A stretch of DNA of 52,971 nucleotides from Pirellula sp. (GTDB lineage: Bacteria > Planctomycetota > Planctomycetia > Pirellulales > Pirellulaceae), in NCBI GenBank assembly GCA_021300155.1, contig JAJTID010000027.1, positions 1 through 52,971 on the forward strand, written 5' to 3'. A model generated the notes under the pieces. That model searched no databases. It was not told where the DNA came from and saw only the letters and a list, made by a program, of their open reading frames with translations. The translations under genes and the position numbers were made by a program. Shown piece by piece: positions 45,630 to 52,971 of the stretch. Every line of letters begins with the position of its first letter. Positions within the stretch are counted from its first letter, which is position 1.

Positions 45630-46328
45630 TTATGCACCAGCACATGCCAATAAGCCACGTGCGGCAGCCAGTCGTACCAATCGCGGTTGGTTATCTTCAG
45701 CCAATGCGGAATAGATCGCAGTCGCTTCCTTTGACTTCTTCTGCTTCAGAAGCGATTCTGCACAACTGAGCAATGCATCGATCATCAAATTCTTGTCTCC
45801 ACGTACTGCCTTCATCGCTGATTGCAAAGCGTTTGCAGCTTCTACTCCCCCGATCGCTCCCAGCGATAACGCTGCGCCTCGAACGACTGCCGAATCGGTG
45901 TGGCTTAGCAAGTTGGCGAGGGTGGCGATGGCGACCGATTTTCCACACACTCCAAGGGATCCTATTGCGCCGAGTTGCAGTTTGCCCGTTAGACTTTTTG
46001 CGGCAGACGCGAGAGCCGCTTCCGCTTCAACGCCAGGGATCCGTTCCAGCGCATGACGAGCTAAGTGCGCATTGCCTTCGTTCGCTAGAAGACGAGCGAC
46101 GGCAGGAACAGAAGCGGCGGAACCGACCAACGCCAATTGGCGACAGATATAGTCCTTTGCATCACGAGAAATAGGAGAGCCGAGCGCCTGGATCAAACGT
46201 TGCTCAATCGCTTTTCGCGCGGCTTCATCTTTATTCGAAGCAACGACAGCGTCTTCGATCGCCTGAATATCGCTGAGCGGCGTTCCATAATCAAACTTCT
46301 TGAGTGCTTCAAATGCTTGGTCCAACAT
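45630..46328 (-). CDS. HEAT-repeat protein (small)
   Basis: A 232-residue protein without a signal peptide, so probably cytoplasmic. It carries about four to five HEAT-like repeats, including SAASVPAVARLLANEGNAHL and SAVVRGAALSLGAIGGVEA. The sequence begins with MLDQAFEALKKFDYG. It lies 70 nt after the Gfo/Idh/MocA gene and 133 nt before the larger HEAT protein. Because the larger one has its own signal peptide, the two are separate genes and not one broken frame. Confidence 0.8.
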   Translation of the reverse strand: MLDQAFEALKKFDYGTPLSDIQAIEDAVVASNKDEAARKAIEQRLIQALGSPISRDAKDYICRQLALVGSAASVPAVARLLANEGNAHLARHALERIPGVEAEAALASAAKSLTGKLQLGAIGSLGVCGKSVAIATLANLLSHTDSAVVRGAALSLGAIGGVEAANALQSAMKAVRGDKNLMIDALLSCAESLLKQKKSKEATAIYSALAEDNQPRLVRLAAARGLLACAGA

Positions 46329-46398
46329 GGGAGGAAGTCCTTGTAGTCAATGAGTGAGTTTTTGTTTTGTTGAGAAATGTTTCTGATTACCGCCACCA

Positions 46399-47685
46399 TT
46401 ACAATTGCCATGGTTCGCGGCGAGCGCGATCTACCATACGGTTGGCCTCTTCGTCATGAAGGAATCGCTGAGCCGCGCTGTCCCACTTTAGAGAACGTTT
46501 CAGTTGATACGCGATGTTGCCAAGGTGGGCCAATACGCAGGTGTTGACGGCTCGTTCGATATCTCGAAACGGCTTTTCGCGAGTCTTGGTGCATTCGATA
46601 AAGTCCCCATAGATATCTCCGTACCCTTTGTAGGCAGGGACTGGTTTTGGAGGCAACTTTTCTCCCGGGGTGCCTTCGATATGAAGATTAGCGGTTTTGG
46701 GTTTGTTATGGTAGATCGACAAACCGTTCGGATACTTGTAGTCAAGCCATTTGCCTTCGGATGTATCGTGATAGACAACCTCAGTCGGTTGTAGTTCGCG
46801 AACGTCGCAGATGAATGTCGCACCACCGAAATGGTGTGCTCCCCAGTCGGTCATACCTCCCCCGGAGTAATCACTAAACGATCGCCAACTAGCGCCATTG
46901 ATCGAAAAGCTGCCACTGCAACGTTTTGAGTTGTAAGGTGCCCATGCGGCAGGGCCGAGCCACAAGTCCCAGTCGATTTCTTCATCCAATGGTTCTTCGG
47001 GCAGATTGCACAATTGGGGCAATGGTCCCACGCTAACGTTGATGGATTTGATCGTACCAAATTCGCCTGCCCATGCTGGATCAACATATCTGCGGTAGTC
47101 ACCAAGAACGCGTTGGCTCCCGCCTGATACCACCCGACCATAACGGCGAGCAGCGGCGATCATCAACGGACCTTCACGCAGCGTGAGGGTTTCGGGTTTC
47201 TGACAGTAGACATCTTTTCCGTTGCGGCATGCCTCAATCAACATCAACGCGTGCCAGTGATCTGGAGTGGCGATATGAACAGCATCGATATCGGACCGTG
47301 CAAGAAGTTCTCGGAAGTCAGTGTAAACCTGGCAGTCCTTGTTCTTGTAATGACCATCGACTCGACCCTTAGATTCTTCTCTATTTTTTGAGCGTACGTC
47401 GCAGGCTGCCACATATTGGACGTCGCCGCGTCCGAGAAATGCACCTTGGTCACCGCGGCCCATGTTACCAATACCAATTCCTCCCATCACGATTCGATCA
47501 CTGGCCGGAGAACGATTCGCATTCCCAAGAGCCGACGAAGTGATGACATAGGGAGCGCTCAAAGTGGCAACTCCCGCAGTCTTCAAAAAGCTACGACGAC
47601 TGGATTGAGTATCCATCGCCGCATCCATTGCGTTCGTCGAGGCAATTGAGTCTTGTGATGGTGATGTCTGAGATTCGCGAGTCAT
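46399..47685 (-). CDS. Exported Gfo/Idh/MocA-family oxidoreductase
   Basis: A 428-residue Gfo/Idh/MocA oxidoreductase with a Tat signal (SSRRSFLKTAGVATLS). The Rossmann motif is MGGIGIGNMGRG and the conserved substrate/cofactor segment is HIATPDHWHALM, then YCQKPETLT, with the catalytic-type Lys. The C-terminal domain continues through MTDWGAHHFGG. The substrate is probably a sugar or polyol. The start could be 47685 or the Met at 47616 closer to the twin arginine; neither has a good ribosome-binding site. It is first of three minus-strand genes. Confidence 0.87.
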   Translation of the reverse strand: MTRESQTSPSQDSIASTNAMDAAMDTQSSRRSFLKTAGVATLSAPYVITSSALGNANRSPASDRIVMGGIGIGNMGRGDQGAFLGRGDVQYVAACDVRSKNREESKGRVDGHYKNKDCQVYTDFRELLARSDIDAVHIATPDHWHALMLIEACRNGKDVYCQKPETLTLREGPLMIAAARRYGRVVSGGSQRVLGDYRRYVDPAWAGEFGTIKSINVSVGPLPQLCNLPEEPLDEEIDWDLWLGPAAWAPYNSKRCSGSFSINGASWRSFSDYSGGGMTDWGAHHFGGATFICDVRELQPTEVVYHDTSEGKWLDYKYPNGLSIYHNKPKTANLHIEGTPGEKLPPKPVPAYKGYGDIYGDFIECTKTREKPFRDIERAVNTCVLAHLGNIAYQLKRSLKWDSAAQRFLHDEEANRMVDRARREPWQL

Positions 47686-48101
47686 GAATAAGTCTCGATC
47701 AACTAAAGGAAAGGGATTCAGAAATTTTTGGAATTCGACGATGCTACCCTATATCCGCAACGACAATCCGACGGGTATCCATCGGAGAGACTGAATTTTA
47801 GCAAGTTCCCGGCCGCAAGTTTCGGGAGGCTAACCAGTAGCTGGCAGAAAAGTGCTAAAGCAAGCGAAAAAACTTATCCAAGAGAAGGACTTTAAGATGC
47901 ACGCCAGGTTTTTTGAAGTAAACCGATGGCCATATCTTGAATGCAATGTTTTCAACTTTTTCCGTCTCTTTCTTCGCCCCTCGATTTGATCGTCCAGAGG
48001 AGATCTGCCAGTCGCATCTTCGATGAAGGTCGATACCACGCAAAGACGATTTTGCTACAACTAGGGATATTCGACAATTTTTCTGTCCTAAGGTGCACAC
48101 G
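47686..48101. promoter_or_regulatory. Divergent intergenic region between oxidoreductase and GlpF-like gene
   Basis: Upstream regions of both divergent genes. The only clear element is AAGGTG at 48090-48095, placed 6 nt before the ATG at 48102 as the ribosome-binding site of the channel gene. No promoter pair, operator palindrome or small gene could be supported. Confidence 0.35.
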
Positions 48102-48845
48102 ATGAATCCGTTTTTGGCCGAGTTTTTGGGAACCATGGTTCTTGTTCTTTTGGGGAACGGTGTAGTTTGCAATGTATTGCTAACCAAAACGAAAGGAAAC
48201 AATGGAGGATGGATCGTTATCACCTTCGGTTGGGGAATCGCTGTGTTTGCTGGGGCTTGCATCGCGAATGAAGCGAGTGGTGCACATTTGAATCCGGCAT
48301 TGACTATCGCAAAGTATGCGATTAATCAAGTCACGTTAAATGTTGCTCTGGGCTATATCGTAGCCCAGTTTTTGGGGGCAATGCTGGGTGCTGCCTTAGT
48401 CTACCTGCACTACCGACTTCATTTTGAGGTTACCGAGTCGGCGGATGATAAACTCGGGTGCTTCTGCAACGCACCGAACATCGCCGGTAGTTTGCAAGCG
48501 TTGCTTTGCGAAGTGATCGGAACTTTCGTTTTGGTATTTACTATTTTGCAATTCCATGCACCCGAGGTCGACGGTATCGCTGGCACTACCGCAACTCCTA
48601 TCGGACTGGGCTCTATCGGGTTGGTTCAAGTTGGTTTACTTGTGATTGGGATCGGATTGTCGTTAGGTGGGACAACAGGGTACGCAATCAATCCTGCAAG
48701 AGATCTTGGGCCGCGGATCGTGCACTTTTTACTCCCCATTCGCGGTAAGCGCGACAGCAATTGGGCGTATGCTTGGATCCCCGTGGTGGGTCCTATTGGC
48801 GGTGCATTGTTGGCCGCGTTGGTTCATCAAATCTCAATGCGATAA
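48102..48845 (+). CDS. glpF: MIP-family channel, glycerol facilitator-like
   Basis: A 247-residue integral membrane channel of the aquaporin/glycerol facilitator family with six predicted membrane helices. The two NPA motifs are at Asn64 (HLNPALT) and Asn197 (INPARDLGPR); the Asp after the second NPAR is typical of glycerol-conducting GlpF, not water-selective AqpZ. The start at 48102 follows AAGGTG; an earlier GTG overlaps that site. No glycerol kinase is nearby. Export or uptake of glycerol or other small neutral solutes, possibly As(III), is plausible. Confidence 0.88.
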   Translation: MNPFLAEFLGTMVLVLLGNGVVCNVLLTKTKGNNGGWIVITFGWGIAVFAGACIANEASGAHLNPALTIAKYAINQVTLNVALGYIVAQFLGAMLGAALVYLHYRLHFEVTESADDKLGCFCNAPNIAGSLQALLCEVIGTFVLVFTILQFHAPEVDGIAGTTATPIGLGSIGLVQVGLLVIGIGLSLGGTTGYAINPARDLGPRIVHFLLPIRGKRDSNWAYAWIPVVGPIGGALLAALVHQISMR

Positions 48846-48907
48846 TGGAGGAAGCATTCCATTACCGGCCAGAACAAACAAAGATTTCTTTCGCAGGTTT
48901 GTTCTGC

Positions 48908-49882
48908 TTATTTGTTGCGCATTCGATCTTCGAGTCGACTAGAAGGCTGAATCCATTTCCCTTCGCGAATGTTCTTTCGATCAGGCTTGGGACTTGCAAC
49001 CTCAGGTCCTGATTTTTGATCTACAGAATCAGGATGTGCCTCTTCGGACGTCGTCTCTTGGGGCTCACGCTTTACTTGCTTGGACCGAGCGTCGAATACC
49101 CTCGTCGTCATGTCAGAAACTGAGGACCCAAGCGTAGTTTCGGATCTATCTGAGTTCTTGAAGTGTCGTTGAAACCCTGGAGGTAGTTCGATCGTCTCTA
49201 CCGGACGTGTTGCTTCCTTCTTTTCAGAGGTTGCTCCCTTTGGTTCGGTGTAGGATGCTTGAACAACCCCTTGCTCCGTTTGAGGCCCTCGCTCCGTTTG
49301 AGGAGCTACTGCTTTTCCTTTACTGGTTTGTGTATCGGTTTTTTTCGCAATACCGGGAAGCAACTTGATCACCGGATCGGAGATAGTCGTCCCCCCTTCG
49401 ACACCTTCGAATCGAGTGATCAAACTCAACTTGACGGGCTCTTCACCGACAGCGGACCATGGTAGCCAAATGCTATACGAGGGCCCAATGGATGTCTTGC
49501 TCATGTGTGATGCAAGATGCTCGGCGGTAAACGCAAACTTGCGCAGTGGTTTTTGAGAGTCGATAGATTCGTCTTCGGCATCAAAGGCATAGACAGCTAA
49601 GCTACCTTCGACCTCGATCGGGTCGGGTTTGTCTTTTTCGTAAAAGTACACTCGCCCTCCAAAGCCACGTATCCCTTTTTGCCCAGATTGATGAAGGATC
49701 GTATCGGTCCAAACAGCCAGAATACGGTCTGGAACTACTTTCGCGTCGACTTTTTTCTTGCTCCACGGATTCATACTCTTGGCTCCCAGAAAAGGCTGGC
49801 AACCTGAGAGCCCGAGAATGAGGATTACTCCAACGAGAGAAAGTAGTGGTGTTCGATGGTATTGGCTATAAACTCGTCGCAT
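48908..49882 (-). CDS. Lipoprotein coupled to the secretin gene
   Basis: A 324-residue protein with a lipoprotein signal (VGVILILGLSGCQPF; acylated Cys about residue 28). No family is recognised. The first ~180 residues are a compact, beta-rich region (GGRVYFYEKDKPDPIEVEG); the remainder is a charged, Pro/Glu/Thr-rich tail without domains. The ATG at 49882 overlaps the stop of the secretin gene (TGATG), so translation is coupled and the two products are likely used together. An accessory lipoprotein or pilotin-like factor of the secretin is a reasonable guess. The longer upstream frame is only the overlap with the secretin gene. Confidence 0.75.
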   Translation of the reverse strand: MRRVYSQYHRTPLLSLVGVILILGLSGCQPFLGAKSMNPWSKKKVDAKVVPDRILAVWTDTILHQSGQKGIRGFGGRVYFYEKDKPDPIEVEGSLAVYAFDAEDESIDSQKPLRKFAFTAEHLASHMSKTSIGPSYSIWLPWSAVGEEPVKLSLITRFEGVEGGTTISDPVIKLLPGIAKKTDTQTSKGKAVAPQTERGPQTEQGVVQASYTEPKGATSEKKEATRPVETIELPPGFQRHFKNSDRSETTLGSSVSDMTTRVFDARSKQVKREPQETTSEEAHPDSVDQKSGPEVASPKPDRKNIREGKWIQPSSRLEDRMRNK

Positions 49883-52800
49883 CAGGGAGACCGTCCCTCG
49901 GTAAATGGGCCGACTGCGATAAAAGCATCCGACTTCTTGGGGATCGAACTGGAAGTGTTGGGCGTGGGAATAAGTTCCGCGGGTTTGGAAAAGGCAGGAT
50001 CCATCTCTACCGGGGATGGCACAATACCAGGACGAACTGCCGAGTCTGGAATCCCACGCGGCGCAATGTCCGGATAGACGACGGGACAATCATCATCTAC
50101 GAGCGGACGATCGAGTACACCATTGGGCGGGAATACATCTCCGTGCATGTCGAAGATATCTCCTTCGCACCAACTGATCCTAGCAAACTCCGCTTGCTTG
50201 AGACGCTCCATGTCTCCTTGAGAGCGTACGACATGCGGAGTCATGATAATGACCAGTTCTGTTCGTTGCGTCTCATTGAGGTCATATTGAAACAGATGCT
50301 TGATGACAGGAATGTCACCTAGCCATGGAACTTGGCGGTGAATCGTTCGAGTACTTCGAGATATCAATCCGCCGAGGATGATTGTTTCGCCGTCGGCAGC
50401 GCTCACCGTTGCTTGGGCTTGCACCGTGTCAGTGCGAGGGGCACGGATGACTTGTCCATTCGGCGAGATCGAAATGGGGATACCTTCGCTGTCTGGTCCC
50501 ACTTTCGACTTCTCCGCGTCGATCTCCATCACTACGTTTCCATCGGGACTAATTCTAGGTGTCACTCCGACGATCAACCCGACATTTTCCAATTGTACAT
50601 CACTACTCTGCCCCCCCTGCACGTTCAGGGTCGAGCGTACGACGCGAGGTACTCGCTGGCCCACTTGAATAAATGCTTGCTGATTGTCGAGTGTGAGGAC
50701 TTGCGGTCGGCTGAGGATCTCTAATCGACGCGAGTCTTGCAAAGCTCGTAGCAAGAAACTGACGTTCTCGCTGCTTGCCGACAGCACTAACCCACCGAAT
50801 CCCAATGTCTCATTTCCACGCCCCACAGCGAAATTGGAGATTCCTTGTCCACCAGTTCGGCCGGAAGAGCTCAGTGCTTTCGAAGAGCCACTATTTCCTA
50901 GCGGCAACGAATTATTGAATTCGAATCCAGGAGTATTGGATGCTGCTACGATTTCTTGATTTGTGTTGGTAACCACACCGGCTGGTGTCGAAGTTGTCGT
51001 CGTGTTCGTTCGAGTCAACAAACCTCCCAAGAGGCTTCGATCGAACAAGACCGAGTCTTGAATTCCTATTTCAACGCCAAATTCATCGGTGTTGCCCAAG
51101 ACGATTTCCGCAATCATGACTTGGATCATGACTTGAGGCGGTTGTTGGTCCAGGTCTTCGATTAGTTTACTTATTTCATCGTAGTACCGCGGAGTCGCAC
51201 TCAGAATCAGTTTATTCTGGACCGGCTCGGGTACGAGAACCACTTCTTTCTCAATTTGCTCGAAAGGATTGTTTGCATCGGGACCAGCGTTCTCTACTTG
51301 CCGTTTGTTTCGCAAGAATTCATTAATCGCTAACGCAACGTCCACTGCGGGTGAGTTCTTCAATCGATACACAGAGCTTTTGCGCTGAACGGCATCAGAC
51401 TCATCCAATCGCACGATGATTGCTTCAACAATCTTGAGATCTCCCTCGGAGCCGACAGCGATGATATTGTTCCCCCGCGTATCGACGGTAAAACGCAGAG
51501 GAAGAAGAGAGGATTCATCGGTGGAGCTGGACAATTGCGCAGCCGCTGTGGTTGTTCCACTTGCCGTTGGCAATAAAGAACGAAGCGTTTCGACCAACGA
51601 CGAAGCAACAGCATTTTTGATCGGGAAAATTTTGATCTTAGCAACGGATCCCGGACTGTCCAATTGCTCGATAAACTGCTCGACGAGAAGCATGTTCTCG
51701 GGCAAGCATGAAACAATAATCGAGTTGGTACGATCGTTTGTGGAGATTTGGACCGAGCCTAGAATTCCACTCGACGCAATCGTTTTGTTCTGCTCGTCAT
51801 AGAGTTCAATACTCTTGTTTTTATTGAGTGCAGTCGTCGCCAAGGCTTGCTGAAGCGCTTTCGCTGTATCCGCGGCTATCGTATGTTTGAGTTGGAAGAC
51901 TTTAGCCGCATGCTTGTCCATCCGTGGTTGAACATCCAACTGTTCGACTAGCTTTCGAATCTCGAGCAGGTCGCGAGGTGATGCATGCACAATCAAGAGA
52001 TTGGATCGGCTATCGGATGCGGACTGGATCACAGGCCCCAACCCCGATTTTGTCTTGAAAAATGTTTGAAGCTGTGTTTGAACGTCCGTTGCTAGCGCTG
52101 TGGTGAGTGGGATGACGACGAAAGAGCTGCCTGCTGCTGATGGTTGATCGAGCTTGAGAATCAGCTCTTTCATCGCGACCATCGACTCCCCCCAACCAAT
52201 CAGGAGAAGTGCATTGGGAGAACCAAGTGCGGAGACTGTGACTCTGCCTTGCCGACCGCCGATGAACTTTTCTTGCGAAGTCGCGATAAGACTGGCGAGA
52301 GACTCGGAATTCACATGCTGAAGTGGAACAACTTCGATTTCAGGCTTGGAGAGACGACTTGCTTCGTCCAAACGTTTGATGATCTCGGTCAAATCGGTAA
52401 GCTGTCGATCGCGACCGCGCAGGATAACGGCATCTAGCTCCGGAAGCATTTGTAGTTGCACGCCGTCAAATTGCGGCAACGGTAGCGAAACCGGTGCATC
52501 GGGATCCTGCGGCTTGTTCGGATCTGGAGTTTGTGTTCGGGGAGCAGTGGGCGATGGTGCCACTACTGGCATCGGTGCTGGTGTATCCTGGGCGGAAGCG
52601 AGAGCGACATGCCCGGAGTTCATGGTCGATTCGACTCCCTGCGTGCCGGGACGCTGAATCATTCGCAGAAATGGATTGGAGGATACCATTCCCCTCGACG
52701 ATGGATGAGCGGTTTGCGCCAGCCTCCCCAACGACGCTTGGCCGTTGTCATTAAGCGAGAGAATTCGAACTTCGTTTTGGGGAGATCGATTGCACACAGC

Positions 52801-52971
52801 GACACCGATTCGGATCACATCGGCAACCAATTTTTGCGTTCCCTCGACTCGCATGAGCCGTTGTGCTGCAACGAATTCTACAGTGACCGTCTCATTCCCA
52901 ATCTGTAGTAGAATCGTATTCAGTTTCGCTGGATGAGAATGAACTCTACCCTGAAAGAGCTGCCGGTAGGC
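49882..52971 (-). CDS. Type II secretion/type IV pilus secretin (GspD/PilQ-like), 5' end outside window
   Basis: Outer-membrane secretin that forms the multimeric pore of a type II secretion or type IV pilus system. The frame is open to the right edge (39 further codons upstream of the Met at 52854, including TVTVEFVAAQRL), so the gene is truncated by the window and at least 1029 codons long. Several N-domain repeats appear, such as VVPLQHVNSESLASLIATS and KVFQLKHTIAADTAKALQ. The C-terminal secretin core has VGQRVPRVVR, NVGLIVGVTPRISPDG and the ending VPWLGDIPVIKHLFQ. A Ser/Thr/Gly-rich loop lies near residues 620-690. A lipoprotein gene overlaps its stop codon. Confidence 0.9.
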   Translation of the reverse strand, partial: AYRQLFQGRVHSHPAKLNTILLQIGNETVTVEFVAAQRLMRVEGTQKLVADVIRIGVAVCNRSPQNEVRILSLNDNGQASLGRLAQTAHPSSRGMVSSNPFLRMIQRPGTQGVESTMNSGHVALASAQDTPAPMPVVAPSPTAPRTQTPDPNKPQDPDAPVSLPLPQFDGVQLQMLPELDAVILRGRDRQLTDLTEIIKRLDEASRLSKPEIEVVPLQHVNSESLASLIATSQEKFIGGRQGRVTVSALGSPNALLLIGWGESMVAMKELILKLDQPSAAGSSFVVIPLTTALATDVQTQLQTFFKTKSGLGPVIQSASDSRSNLLIVHASPRDLLEIRKLVEQLDVQPRMDKHAAKVFQLKHTIAADTAKALQQALATTALNKNKSIELYDEQNKTIASSGILGSVQISTNDRTNSIIVSCLPENMLLVEQFIEQLDSPGSVAKIKIFPIKNAVASSLVETLRSLLPTASGTTTAAAQLSSSTDESSLLPLRFTVDTRGNNIIAVGSEGDLKIVEAIIVRLDESDAVQRKSSVYRLKNSPAVDVALAINEFLRNKRQVENAGPDANNPFEQIEKEVVLVPEPVQNKLILSATPRYYDEISKLIEDLDQQPPQVMIQVMIAEIVLGNTDEFGVEIGIQDSVLFDRSLLGGLLTRTNTTTTSTPAGVVTNTNQEIVAASNTPGFEFNNSLPLGNSGSSKALSSSGRTGGQGISNFAVGRGNETLGFGGLVLSASSENVSFLLRALQDSRRLEILSRPQVLTLDNQQAFIQVGQRVPRVVRSTLNVQGGQSSDVQLENVGLIVGVTPRISPDGNVVMEIDAEKSKVGPDSEGIPISISPNGQVIRAPRTDTVQAQATVSAADGETIILGGLISRSTRTIHRQVPWLGDIPVIKHLFQYDLNETQRTELVIIMTPHVVRSQGDMERLKQAEFARISWCEGDIFDMHGDVFPPNGVLDRPLVDDDCPVVYPDIAPRGIPDSAVRPGIVPSPVEMDPAFSKPAELIPTPNTSSSIPKKSDAFIAVGPFTEGRSP

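Noticed and set aside
44123-46328. A single HEAT-repeat gene split by a frameshift
   Set aside because: The downstream gene has its own signal peptide and start, and a 133-nt spacer separates them, so two genes are more likely.

Overview
The window (about 53 kb, moderate GC) reads as chromosome of a planctomycete, most likely family Pirellulaceae (Rhodopirellula and relatives). This rests on gene content: a DUF1549/DUF1553 protein with a cytochrome-like N-terminus next to a DUF1501 protein, Tat-exported Gfo/Idh/MocA oxidoreductases, an exported sialate-O-acetylesterase-type protein, a Sig-70_X6-type sigma factor beside a Ser/Thr kinase, an LRR protein, HEAT-repeat proteins, and an N-terminal 'LEQRSLFAAD' motif typical of large extracellular planctomycete proteins. 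The genus is inference. No rRNA, tRNA, CRISPR array, IS element or prophage was recognised.

Layout. 0-6 kb (minus strand): the 5' end of an extracellular-type protein whose start region holds an 11-copy heptamer tract, then the tldD-pmbA pair and an exported serine esterase. 6-11 kb (plus): carA-hisF, then a PilT-like ATPase followed by a GspE/PilB-like protein that has lost its ATPase motifs. 11-17 kb: LRR protein, YgiQ radical SAM protein, GAPDH with a clear terminator, and a Gfo/Idh/MocA protein. 17-24.3 kb: a TolC-type protein divergent from a large alpha/beta-hydrolase lipoprotein, a GYF-like/zinc-ribbon protein and an AstD-like dehydrogenase. 24.6-30.4 kb: a secreted Gly/Pro/Arg-rich protein, the ECF-like sigma factor, a membrane Ser/Thr kinase with its own Gly/Pro/Arg-rich insert, and a SASA-type esterase; two copies of a ~105-bp repeat lie at the starts of the last two genes. 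30.4-33.7 kb (minus): arsM-arsD-arsA, with arsM running in frame into arsD and arsD frameshifted at an A6 run. 33.7-38.7 kb (minus): a protein with two EEP nuclease/phosphatase domains and an S9 peptidase. 39-43.8 kb (plus): DUF1549/DUF1553 and DUF1501. 44-47.7 kb (minus): two HEAT-repeat genes and a Gfo/Idh/MocA gene. 48-53 kb: a GlpF-like channel, then on the minus strand a lipoprotein translationally coupled to a secretin that runs off the right edge.

Functional links. The PilT-like/pseudo-GspE pair and the distant secretin/lipoprotein pair look like parts of a type II secretion or type IV pilus-like machine. ArsM, ArsD and ArsA form an arsenic module without a visible ArsB/Acr3 pump or ArsR. 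The sigma factor, kinase and low-complexity secreted protein form a plausible signalling island. The observations most worth following are the heptamer tract separating a well-placed ATG from an otherwise start-less reading frame, the ATPase-dead GspE-like protein beside an intact PilT-like motor, the arsM-arsD arrangement, and the repeat that supplies a start codon.
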